DNA of 64,000 bases from JADGGM01 sp035277485. Its GTDB lineage: Bacteria > Gemmatimonadota > Gemmatimonadetes > Gemmatimonadales > Gemmatimonadaceae. Under the pieces are notes generated by a model, which was not told the DNA's origin, did not search any database, and was given only the letters and a program-made list of their open reading frames with translations. A program made the translations under genes and the position numbers. Of the stretch, positions 46,040 through 53,800 are shown piece after piece. How positions within the stretch are numbered: the first letter of the stretch is position 1; each line of letters opens with the position of its first letter. Location of the stretch: contig DATEKK010000155.1 of NCBI GenBank assembly GCA_035277485.1, forward strand, positions 29,395 to 93,394, read 5' to 3'.

Positions 46040-47914
46040 ATGCGACTCTCCTTCGCAGCGGCTGTGGCGTGCCTCGGGCTGAGCACGACCGTGGGGAGCC
46101 TGCCCCACAGCGTGCCGCCCACCATTCAATTCAATGACAATCTCGCGCCTGCCGGCCGCCTAACGCACGGCGTGCTCGTGGCGTCCCTCGTCGCGAAGCC
46201 GGGCGACTGGTTTCCGTACGAGCACAACGGCACGGGCATCCAGATCCTGGCATTTGGGGAGGCGGGCAAGCCGCTCCAGGATCCCGGCCCGGTGCTGCGC
46301 GCACCCGTCGGTACGCAGATCGTCGTGCACATCACGAACCTCACCGGCGCCCGGCTCGTGGTACACGGTTTGTCCGCCCGCCGCCAGGCGGCACCCGATT
46401 CGCTCGCCATCGCGCCTAACGAAACGGGAACGGCGCGGTTCACTGCCGATGCGGCCGGCACCTATTACTATTGGGCCGCCACCCACGGCGAGCGCTTCAG
46501 CCAACGCTGGCGCGACGACTCGCACCTCAACGGCGCGCTCATTGTCGACCCCGCCGGCGTGAAGCCGACACGCGATCGCGTGTTCGTCATCGAGCGGGAA
46601 GCGCAGACCGCCGACAGCGCGCCGCGTGACGTCAACTCGATCTACACCATCAACGGCCGGCCCTGGCCGTACACCGAGCGTCTCACCTACGACCTGGGCG
46701 ACTCCGTTCGCTGGCGCATCATCAACGCCAGCGACGAGCCGCATCCCATGCATCTGCACGGGTTCTTTTTCCGCGTTGATGCACGCGGCGACGCCGAGCG
46801 CGACACGGTGTACTGGCCTGCACAGCAACGCCACGAGGTAACCGAGCTAGTGCACGCCGGCACCACCATGGACATGGCGTGGCTGGCGGACCGCCCCGGC
46901 GGCTGGGTCTTTCACTGTCACATCAATTTTCATTTTTCGGCGGACCCGGCGCTCGCGCCGAAGATCGAGCCGCCCGCGCTGCGGCTTGAACACCTGATGA
47001 AAGGCTATCCCGCCGACGCTGCCACCCATGCCGAACAGATGACGGACATGGGCGGCCTCGTGCTCGGCATTCTCATTCGCACGCCGCCGGGCTGGCACCC
47101 CGACAATGTGGCCCGGCGAACCGTTCGCTTTCTCATCGAATCCGATTCAGCGCCAACCGATCGCACGCGCCGATTCGAATACTCCGTTGATGACGGCAAC
47201 GGCCACGTGGACTCGAGTAGCGTGCTGGGTCCAGCCATCATCCTCCATCTCGGCGAGCCCACGCGCATCTGGATTGTGAACCACGCAGCGCAAACAACAC
47301 AGGTCCACTGGCATGGATTGGAAGTCGAGTCGGCCGCCGATGGTGTGGTTGGGATGAGCGGGACGCCGGGTGCCATGGAGCCGCCGATTCCTCCCGGCGA
47401 TTCGCTCGCCGTCTTCGTCACGCCGCGACGCGCCGGCAGCTACATGTATCACACACATTTCAACGCTGCGTATCAGCAGACCAACGGGATGTACGGCCCA
47501 CTCATCGTGCTCGACACGGCTGCCGTCTGGAATCCGGAGCGAGATCGCGTGTTTATCGTGGGCGATGTGATGTCCGGCAAGCTGATCATGAACGCCGGTC
47601 CGACGGACAGCGCGTTGGTGTTACGCACTGGCACGCCGTACCGGTTCCGGCTCATGAACATGACGATCATCAACCCGTTGATCCGGTTCGAGCTCGTTAG
47701 GCGTGGCGCGGCGCTCACCTGGACGCCCATCGCCAAGGATGCGTACCCGGTCGACGCCTCGTTGCGCATCCCGACGGCGGCGCGGCAGCCGGTGTCGATC
47801 GGCGAGACGTACGACTTCCTCGTCGAGGAGCCCGACACAGGAACCGCGGTGCTCGAGGTCCGCACCGCAAATGGCGCGTTGCCGGCGCGACAAGAGATCC
47901 GCTTCGTGCACTGA
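46040..47914 (+). CDS. Exported multicopper oxidase with permuted copper-motif order
   Basis: 624 residues, signal MRLSFAAAVACLGLSTTVGS, three cupredoxin-like domains. Domain 1 has degenerate sites (VVHGLS near residue 109, YYYWAATHG near 145). Domain 2 has HPMHLHGF (His235, 238, 240) and FHCHINFHF (His292, Cys293, His294, His298). Domain 3 has VHWHGLE (His423, 425) and YHTHF (His471, 473). Typical laccases have HWHG and HxH first and HxxHxH and HCHxxxH last. All four sets needed for one type-1 and one trinuclear site are present, but in the reverse domain order. No Met/Leu axial ligand is obvious after His298. Confidence 0.87.
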   Translation: MRLSFAAAVACLGLSTTVGSLPHSVPPTIQFNDNLAPAGRLTHGVLVASLVAKPGDWFPYEHNGTGIQILAFGEAGKPLQDPGPVLRAPVGTQIVVHITNLTGARLVVHGLSARRQAAPDSLAIAPNETGTARFTADAAGTYYYWAATHGERFSQRWRDDSHLNGALIVDPAGVKPTRDRVFVIEREAQTADSAPRDVNSIYTINGRPWPYTERLTYDLGDSVRWRIINASDEPHPMHLHGFFFRVDARGDAERDTVYWPAQQRHEVTELVHAGTTMDMAWLADRPGGWVFHCHINFHFSADPALAPKIEPPALRLEHLMKGYPADAATHAEQMTDMGGLVLGILIRTPPGWHPDNVARRTVRFLIESDSAPTDRTRRFEYSVDDGNGHVDSSSVLGPAIILHLGEPTRIWIVNHAAQTTQVHWHGLEVESAADGVVGMSGTPGAMEPPIPPGDSLAVFVTPRRAGSYMYHTHFNAAYQQTNGMYGPLIVLDTAAVWNPERDRVFIVGDVMSGKLIMNAGPTDSALVLRTGTPYRFRLMNMTIINPLIRFELVRRGAALTWTPIAKDAYPVDASLRIPTAARQPVSIGETYDFLVEEPDTGTAVLEVRTANGALPARQEIRFVH

Positions 47915-48013
47915 GACGCTACCGCGAGAAATCGTTCGATGATGGATCGCTCGGTTGACCAAGCAATTTGCACGGATGCCGAGTGGACATCCGCGAAGCC
48001 GAGGAGCTATCGT

Positions 48014-48562
48014 ATGGTTATGGCCTTCAGCGTCCCGCGTTACACAGTGGACGATCTCGATCGGTTTCCGGACGACGGAAACCGCTACGAGCTGTTGGAT
48101 GGCCTGCTGCTCGTGACTCCCGCACCCAGCCCCGCACATCAGATCGTCGCGAGCCGCATGCAAGTGCGTCTCTCGATCGCCCTGCAATCGCCCGGGTACG
48201 CGCACGTTGTAGGGCCGGGCGCGATCTGCATGCCGCCGGATACGCAACTCCAGCCTGATGTCTTGGTGTATCCGTCGCGGTTCAACCCTAATACTGAGTG
48301 GGCCAAGATCACCGAGCACTGGCTGGCGATCGAGGTCTTGAGCCCATCGTCTCGCATGTACGACCGGGAATTCAAGCGTGATGCGTACTTCGCGCTCGGC
48401 GTTCCGCAGGTGTGGCTTCTCGATTGTCGTGACGCGAGCGCAGAAGTGTGGCGGCCGGGCGGTGTGCACGAGGTGGCGCGCGACGTGATCCGGTGGCGCC
48501 CGCCAAGCCTCGATCGTGTCGTCTCGATCGACCTCGCCGAGGTATTCGCGGGAGTCGCGTAA
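48014..48562 (+). CDS. Uma2-family (DUF820) putative endonuclease
   Basis: 182 residues from ATG 48014, behind GAGGAG (an upstream ATG at 47939 is less likely). Pieces: 'YTVDDLDRFPDDGNRYELLDGLLLVTPAPSPAHQ', 'LQPDVLVYPSR', 'HWLAIEVLSPSSRMYDREFKRDAYFALGVPQVWLLDCRD'. The PD..(E)VLSP and K catalytic positions are kept. It is diverged from the other copy at 14708. Confidence 0.87.
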   Translation: MVMAFSVPRYTVDDLDRFPDDGNRYELLDGLLLVTPAPSPAHQIVASRMQVRLSIALQSPGYAHVVGPGAICMPPDTQLQPDVLVYPSRFNPNTEWAKITEHWLAIEVLSPSSRMYDREFKRDAYFALGVPQVWLLDCRDASAEVWRPGGVHEVARDVIRWRPPSLDRVVSIDLAEVFAGVA

Positions 48563-48643
48563 GGCAGGCGCCTAACGAAGGTGCGTCCTAGGCGACCGGC
48601 AAACGATGTCGTGCTCCGGTATTGCGCGCGAGGCGCGCGCCGA

Positions 48644-49018
48644 TCACTGCTGGAGCCGCGCGCGCAAGTCGGTGAACCAGTTGTCGACCTCCACGAGCCG
48701 GGTTGGGCCGGGGCGCGCCGCGCCGGCAGCGCCGAGATAGACGAACTTCCCATCGTGTGTCGCATCGAACGCCCAGTGATACCCCACGTATCCGAATGCC
48801 GTCGCATCGAATAGCGGCTCGAGCTTCGTCACGCTGAACGCCGGCCCCGGTCCGATCACGGCCGCGAGCTCGGGGCGCAGCACTTTGACCGCGACGTGTC
48901 GGTCGTGCTTGACGTCATGCGCCAGATACACCGTGGCCATGCCGCCGGCGCCGAGCTCGTGCTCGATGACGTACCGGTCGGCGAGTGTTGCAGTTAGGCG
49001 AGCGATGTCGGTGGTCAT
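48644..49018 (-). pseudogene. Collapsed Ser/Thr kinase-propeller gene (internal deletion)
   Basis: 124 codons. Residues 1-56 are a kinase N-lobe nearly identical in pattern to the gene at 42532 (GAGGMATVY, HVAVKVLRPELAAVIG). The frame then jumps to the end of a PD40 propeller: 'GPAFSVTKLEPLFDATAFGY', '...VDNWFTDLRARLQQ'. The intact paralogue has AAVIG at residue 52 and GPGPAFSV near its C-terminus. An in-frame deletion between these points (junction near 48850) would give exactly this product. The catalytic loop, DFG, membrane helix and propeller are gone. It may still be expressed as a small protein. Confidence 0.82.
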
Positions 49019-49192
49019 CTCATCCTGTCGCGCGGGACCGGCGAGGGTTCGCTGTGCGGCGGAGACGAAGCGGGCGATTGGGAGGCGGGCGATGCGCGCC
49101 CGCTAAGATACAGCACACGGCGATCCGGCGCGATTGTGACGGCCGGTCCCGGGTCTGGCGGGCGCACGGGCGTCCGAGTAACATCGCCGCCC

Positions 49193-50629
49193 ATGGCCAC
49201 CCGCATCCGTCGCCGCGCGGTTCCCGCGCTCGTGTCCGCCGCGCTGCTCGCGCTTCCCGCCGCGGCCCTCGCCCAACAATCGTCGCTCACGCCATACCAG
49301 TCCCTCGGCCGAGCGCTGCTGAAGGAGATGGTGGAGACCAATACCGAGTACTCGATCGGCAGCACGACGAAACTCGCCGAGTCGCTCGCCGCGCGCTTTC
49401 GCGCGGCCGGCTTTCCGGCCGCCGATGTGCAGGTCGTGGGTCCCGACACGGGCCGCGATGCCAAGGACAAGAATCTCCTCGTCCGTTACCGCGGGCGCGG
49501 TGCCCGCGCCCCGATTCTCCTCATCGGGCACATCGACGTCGTCGAGGCAAAGCCTTCGGACTGGGTGTTGAATCCGTTCACGCTCACCGAGCGCGACGGC
49601 CACTTCTATGGCCGCGGTACGCTCGACATGAAAAACGGTGACGCGAGCTGGGTCGCCGCGCTGTTGCGCATGAAGCAGGAGAAGATCGTGCCCGCGGGCG
49701 ACATCATCCTGGCGCTCACGGCAGGCGAGGAAGGCGGCGGCGGATACAACGGCATCGAATGGCTCCTCGCGCACGACCGCGATGCGATCCGTGCGCAGTA
49801 CGTCCTCAACGCGGACGCCGGCGGCGGCGAGCTGCGCGACGGCAAACCGATTGCGATGGACGTGCAGGCGGCGGAGAAGGTGTTCCATTCCGTCAGGCTC
49901 ACCGCGCACAACCCGGGCGGCCACAGCTCCCTCCCGCGCGCCGACAACGCGATCTACGAGCTCGCCGCGGCGTTAGGCAGGGTGTCCGGGTACGCGTTTC
50001 CGTTCGAGACGAACGCCGTCACGCGCGCATATTTCTCGCGCACGGCGGCACTGGTGCCGGGCGAACTCGCGTCCGACATGCGCGCGGTGAGCGCGGCGGA
50101 CACCCCCGACAGCGCGGCAGCCGCGCGACTCGCGGCGCGCTCGGCGTTCTACAACGCGGAACTGCGCACCACGTGTGTCGCGACGCTCATCTCCGGCGGC
50201 CACGCCGTGAATGCGCTGCCGCAGAGCGCGACGGCCACCGTGAATTGCCGGATGATGCCTGGCAGCGATCCGCTGAAGGTCGAACAAACCATCCGGCGCA
50301 TCGTGGCGGACAGCGCGATCCAGGTGGAGCCGGCGGACACGGCGATCGCGAGTCCGCCCTCGCCCCTGCCGGCCGCGCTCGAGCGGTCACTCGAACAAGT
50401 GACTGCGTCGATGTGGGGCGCGCTGCCCATCGTTCCGGAAATGGAGACCGGAGCAACCGACGGTCTCTTTCTGCGCAACGCCGGGATGCCCGTGTATGGC
50501 CTGAGCGGATTGTTCGTCGACCCCAACAACGACGAAGACACGCGCGCACACGGATTGAACGAGCGCATCAGCGTCCACGCGTTCTACGATCAGCTCGAGT
50601 TCACCTACCGATTGCTCAAGGCGCTGTAA
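49193..50629 (+). CDS. Exported M20/M25/M40-family metallopeptidase
   Basis: Zinc exopeptidase, 478 residues from ATG 49193, signal MATRIRRRAVPALVSAALLALPAAALAQ. Metal and catalytic residues: 'LLIGHIDVVEA' (His113, Asp115), 'GRGTLDMKNGDA' (Asp145), 'LTAGEEGGG' (Glu179-Glu180), 'VLNADAGGG' (Asp), and the final His in 'TRAHGLNERISV'. The dimerisation lid domain (about 220-350) includes 'NPGGHSSLPRADNAIYELAAAL'. Likely periplasmic peptide scavenging. Confidence 0.92.
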   Translation: MATRIRRRAVPALVSAALLALPAAALAQQSSLTPYQSLGRALLKEMVETNTEYSIGSTTKLAESLAARFRAAGFPAADVQVVGPDTGRDAKDKNLLVRYRGRGARAPILLIGHIDVVEAKPSDWVLNPFTLTERDGHFYGRGTLDMKNGDASWVAALLRMKQEKIVPAGDIILALTAGEEGGGGYNGIEWLLAHDRDAIRAQYVLNADAGGGELRDGKPIAMDVQAAEKVFHSVRLTAHNPGGHSSLPRADNAIYELAAALGRVSGYAFPFETNAVTRAYFSRTAALVPGELASDMRAVSAADTPDSAAAARLAARSAFYNAELRTTCVATLISGGHAVNALPQSATATVNCRMMPGSDPLKVEQTIRRIVADSAIQVEPADTAIASPPSPLPAALERSLEQVTASMWGALPIVPEMETGATDGLFLRNAGMPVYGLSGLFVDPNNDEDTRAHGLNERISVHAFYDQLEFTYRLLKAL

Positions 50630-50662
50630 GCCGGCGGACTAACGGAACGACGTGATGCGCGC

Positions 50663-51259
50663 CTAGGAGGCGCGCATCACCGAGTTGCACACGATCGTGC
50701 CCTTGAGCGCGACCCCTTCGGCCGTCTTCACATCGAACGTCACCTTTCCGGTCTTGCCCTTGTCGTCCACGCTAACCGTTCCGCTGCCGGACTTGGCACC
50801 TGCAGTGGGCAGCGTGTTCACGTCGTATCTCGTGGCGCCGTTGCCGAAGAGGGGACCAAAGCCGGCCGTGAGCTCGAACACCTGAGTGCCTGCGGCAGCC
50901 GCTTTGGTGTCGGGAACGATCAGTTGCAGGCTGCTGAAGGTTTTCGGGTCTTTGGCGTCGACCGAATACTGGTTGCCCCACGCCGTGGCGCCCGCCAGGC
51001 CGTAACTGCAGCCCCCGTCTTTCATCGTCGCGTCATAGGAACCGGCGAGAAGTCCACCGATGACTTCCAGGTGGACGGTGCCTTGCACGGACGCTGGCGC
51101 GGCACTATCGGCGAGTGAGCCCGCGGCGACGCTGCTCGTCGTATCGGTCACCGCGGGTTTGTCGTGCGGCGAACACGCGAGCGTGAGCGTGGCGAACATC
51201 AGCGAGCACGCCACGGCGAACGAACGCACCGAGACACGAGTGGAGAGGCGGCAACCCAT
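50663..51259 (-). CDS. Putative lipoprotein of unknown function
   Basis: 198 residues from ATG 51259. The signal ends in lipobox LTLAC (Cys29). A Ser/Thr/Ala linker is followed by a beta-rich domain: 'GTVHLEVIGGLLAGSYDATMKDGGCSYGL', 'GFGPLFGNGATRYDVNT', 'GSGTVSVDDKGKTGKVTFDVKTAEGVALKGTIVC'. The last piece recalls secreted beta-sandwich lipoproteins that bind lipid or proteins; I do not recognise the family. Confidence 0.65.
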   Translation of the reverse strand: MGCRLSTRVSVRSFAVACSLMFATLTLACSPHDKPAVTDTTSSVAAGSLADSAAPASVQGTVHLEVIGGLLAGSYDATMKDGGCSYGLAGATAWGNQYSVDAKDPKTFSSLQLIVPDTKAAAAGTQVFELTAGFGPLFGNGATRYDVNTLPTAGAKSGSGTVSVDDKGKTGKVTFDVKTAEGVALKGTIVCNSVMRAS

Positions 51260-51396
51260 GACAGCAGACTCCGAGGCAGAGGTGATCGCACACGAGCGGA
51301 CGGTTGGTTAGCGCTCCACAGCTGTCGCTGCGTTAGGAGGGCCGGCATCAATATGCCACACCTGAGCCCGCCGCTCAACCGGGGCCGTCGCTGCCG

Positions 51397-51858
51397 CTAT
51401 CCGCCGCGCTTCGCACGGCCTCGCTTCGTCGCGGGCGACGTGGAGTGCGGCAGCAGCCGATACCCCGCGACCTCGAAGTGATGGTCCAATCCGAGCGCCT
51501 CGTCCACCCCTTCCGATCGCATGGTCTCGAAGCTCACCGCGTCGGTTAGGCTAAACCGCTGATTCTGAAATGGCCGGAGCCAGCGGTCCGTGGCCGCGGA
51601 CTCGAGCACCCGCGTGGATTCGATCACACGATACGCCGGATCGGCATAGATCGCATCGAGGAGTGCGCATCCGGCCTCTGCCCCACGATGGCGAACGATC
51701 AGCGTGTGCATCTCGGCCACCACCAAATTGGTGGTGATGAGCAACACGCGGCGTTGGACGAGGTCAGCGTACGCCGCAACCACTTGGGCATGGTGGTACT
51801 CGCGCCGGTTGACCGCGGCAAACCAGCCCGACGTGTCGAGGAATACCGCGCGGCTCAC
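51397..51858 (-). CDS. PIN-domain toxin (VapC-like)
   Basis: Mg-dependent ribonuclease toxin, 153 residues. GTG 51858 overlaps the antitoxin TGA (GTGA). PIN residues: 'RAVFLDTSGWFAA' (Asp), 'TNLVVAEMHTL' (Glu), 'QRFSLTDAVSFETM' (Asp) and 'ALGLDHHFEVAGYRLLP' (Asp). The C-terminal tail is basic (TKRGRAKRGG). Second gene of a two-gene toxin-antitoxin module. Confidence 0.88.
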   Translation of the reverse strand: MSRAVFLDTSGWFAAVNRREYHHAQVVAAYADLVQRRVLLITTNLVVAEMHTLIVRHRGAEAGCALLDAIYADPAYRVIESTRVLESAATDRWLRPFQNQRFSLTDAVSFETMRSEGVDEALGLDHHFEVAGYRLLPHSTSPATKRGRAKRGG

Positions 51859-52142
51859 GTGTCGTGGCGATCGACGTGCGCTCTCGCGAGATGGGCGTCG
51901 TGTTCGCGCGCAACGTCCGACGGCCATTTGGCGTCCTGAAGCGACTCCATGAGGCGCTGCATTGGGCCCAAGTCGCCGGCTCGGTCCGCGGCGAACATCT
52001 TGAGTCCGCGCCTCAGGATCTCGGCACGCGGCAGCCGCGTCTCCGCCGCAATCGAGTCGAGCAAGTCGCGTTCGTCCGCCGTCAGGTAGATCTGGATCGG
52101 CTCGCGGACACGGGCAGAACCCGGCGTGCGTTTGGGTTTCAT
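51855..52142 (-). CDS. Ribbon-helix-helix antitoxin
   Basis: 95 residues, upstream of and coupled to the PIN toxin. The ribbon 'REPIQIYLTADERDLLDSIAAETRLPRAEILRRGLKMF' is a CopG/MetJ-type DNA-binding fold. The C-terminal part, 'MQRLMESLQDAKWPSDVAREHDAHLAR', would bind the toxin. The AT-rich upstream segment is the likely autoregulated promoter. Confidence 0.82.
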   Translation of the reverse strand: MKPKRTPGSARVREPIQIYLTADERDLLDSIAAETRLPRAEILRRGLKMFAADRAGDLGPMQRLMESLQDAKWPSDVAREHDAHLARAHVDRHDT

Positions 52143-52146
52143 GGCC

Positions 52147-52198
52147 GTGTGGTTAATTATTTGACGTAATGTAATAAATGTATAAGCCTAATTTAAGA
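52147..52198 (-). promoter_or_regulatory. AT-rich promoter/operator region of the toxin-antitoxin pair
   Basis: About 50 bp of mainly A+T in an otherwise GC-rich sequence. It contains a dyad TTATT (52157-52161) / AATAA (52173-52177) around TGACGT and, on the minus strand, TATACAT- and TTACAT-like -10 candidates. No single promoter can be fixed by eye. Confidence 0.45.
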
Positions 52199-52202
52199 GC
52201 GA

Positions 52203-52337
52203 TCAAGCCGCCTTCGGTTGGGTGGCCAATCCGGCACGCTTCCACGCCTGCCACCCGCCCCGCAGCGCGCGGGCGTTGGGCCACCCCGCTCGTCTCAGCT
52301 TGAGCGCCACCCGGGCGCTCGTGGCTTCGTCCACTCA
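52203..52337 (-). other. Rhodanese C-terminus behind an in-frame UGA
   Basis: After the TGA at 52337-52335 the same frame continues for 43 codons: 'VDEATSARVALKLRRAGWPN' then 'ARALRGGWQAWKRAGLATQPKAA', a normal rhodanese ending, to TGA at 52205-52203. Related domains usually have Cys at the UGA position (pattern FCxCP.EA). A 7-bp stem GAGCGCC / GGCGCTC with loop CGGGT starts 14 nt after the UGA. This is either selenocysteine insertion, readthrough, or a simple nonsense mutation. Confidence 0.5.
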
Positions 52338-53795
52338 GGCGCAGAAAATCACGAGGGTCGATTGCTGCGACAGCCGGAGCGCGGTCGCATCGCGCACCGG
52401 GTCGTCGGGACTCACACGCACCGCGCCGGCCGCGGTGATCGTATCGCTGTCGTAGCCGCGGTTGGCGCGCGCATCGACGACCACGATCGGCTCTCCGCGC
52501 GCGCGCATCGCTTGCATCTCATCGATCGTAATTCGCTCGGGGACCTCGTCCAGGTGCGGCGCCGCGACGAGCGGCGGCGCGGCCTCCGTTAGGACTGGAG
52601 CCGGCGTGGCGGCCACCCGATGGCGGCGGATGAACAGCCCCATCCCGCCGCCGTGCAGCACCACCGACAACACCACGACAAAACTGGTGATGGCGAACAG
52701 ACGCTCGGATCCCGGCAATCCGACGAAGACGGGAAGCAGCACAAGCAGCAGCGAGCTGAGTCCGCGCGCACCGAACAACGCCACGAGCCGGCGGTCGCGC
52801 GTCTCGAGGCCGGCACCGGCCAGCATCGGATAGAGCACCACCGTTCTCGCGGCCAGCGCCACGCACGCGAACACGGCCAGCCGCCAGTCGACGCCGATCA
52901 GCCCCGACCAGATGAGCGACGTGCCTAACGCGACGAAGGTGAGCAGAAGGAGCATCTCGGCGGTCGCTTCGCCGTACTCGAGGAAGCAGTCGCACAACTC
53001 GGTATCCTGGAGCGCCACCATGAGACCGGCCACGAACGCTGCGACGAATCCGCTCCCGCCGACGGCTTCGGCGGCGGCGTAGGCGCCGAAGGCGAGTCCC
53101 AAGGCATACAACGACTCGTAGTCGCGCCGCACGCCGACGGACTCGCGCACGCGAGCCAGCGCGGCGATGCCGGTCCAACCCACCACCGCGCCCAGCAACG
53201 GGCCGAGCAGGAACAGACCCAGCACGCTGCGCACGACGTCCCGCGCGGCGACACCGCTCGGCGGCGCCCGCAGCACGAGCATCGCGAGGATGACAATGGG
53301 GAGCAGTACCACATCGTTCATGCCCGTCTCGATGCGCAGCGCCAATTTCGCCGGGCCGGGAAGCGCGGGGGAGCGCAGCACGCCCCGCAACAGGATCGGG
53401 TCGGTGGATGCCAGCGCGGCGCCCAGGATCGCCGCGCCGGCGGCGGGTACGCCTAACAGAAGCCATGCGGCGGCGGCAATGAGGATGGCCGGGATGAGCG
53501 TGCCCGGTCCCAGCACGCGCCAGACCACGGCGCGTTGCGCGCGCAACTCGGAGATGCGCACCGTCACCGCGTCGCTGAACAGCACCAGCGCCAGCCCAAG
53601 CGTTGCCAGAACGTGCAGCGTCGCCGAGTGGAATCCGACGTCGAAGAGTCCGAGCCCGAGCGGTCCGAGCAGCGCCCCGAGGCCGAGGAACACCGCGGCG
53701 ATGGGTATTCCAGCGCGCTCGAGCACGCTGGAGAGCAACGCCGCGGCGATCAGCACGATGCCGATCAGAGCAAGGCTCGAGAGGAACTGCTCCAT
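52335..53795 (-). CDS. CPA1-type Na+/H+ antiporter with C-terminal rhodanese domain
   Basis: Inner-membrane cation/proton antiporter, 486 residues to the first stop. About 12-13 helices lie in residues 1-400, with 'ALASTDPILLRGVLRSP' and 'LRIETGMNDVVLLPIVI', the DP and ND motifs of CPA1/NhaP-type transporters. A cytoplasmic linker (about 405-435) leads to a rhodanese domain 'ITIDEMQAMRARGEPIVVVDARANRGYDSDTI', which stops at 'LVIFCA' just after the catalytic-Cys position. The rest of the domain follows in frame behind the UGA. It starts 5 bp after the AsmA stop, so the two are one transcript. Confidence 0.88.
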   Translation of the reverse strand: MEQFLSSLALIGIVLIAAALLSSVLERAGIPIAAVFLGLGALLGPLGLGLFDVGFHSATLHVLATLGLALVLFSDAVTVRISELRAQRAVVWRVLGPGTLIPAILIAAAAWLLLGVPAAGAAILGAALASTDPILLRGVLRSPALPGPAKLALRIETGMNDVVLLPIVILAMLVLRAPPSGVAARDVVRSVLGLFLLGPLLGAVVGWTGIAALARVRESVGVRRDYESLYALGLAFGAYAAAEAVGGSGFVAAFVAGLMVALQDTELCDCFLEYGEATAEMLLLLTFVALGTSLIWSGLIGVDWRLAVFACVALAARTVVLYPMLAGAGLETRDRRLVALFGARGLSSLLLVLLPVFVGLPGSERLFAITSFVVVLSVVLHGGGMGLFIRRHRVAATPAPVLTEAAPPLVAAPHLDEVPERITIDEMQAMRARGEPIVVVDARANRGYDSDTITAAGAVRVSPDDPVRDATALRLSQQSTLVIFCA

Positions 53796-53800
53796 TGGCG

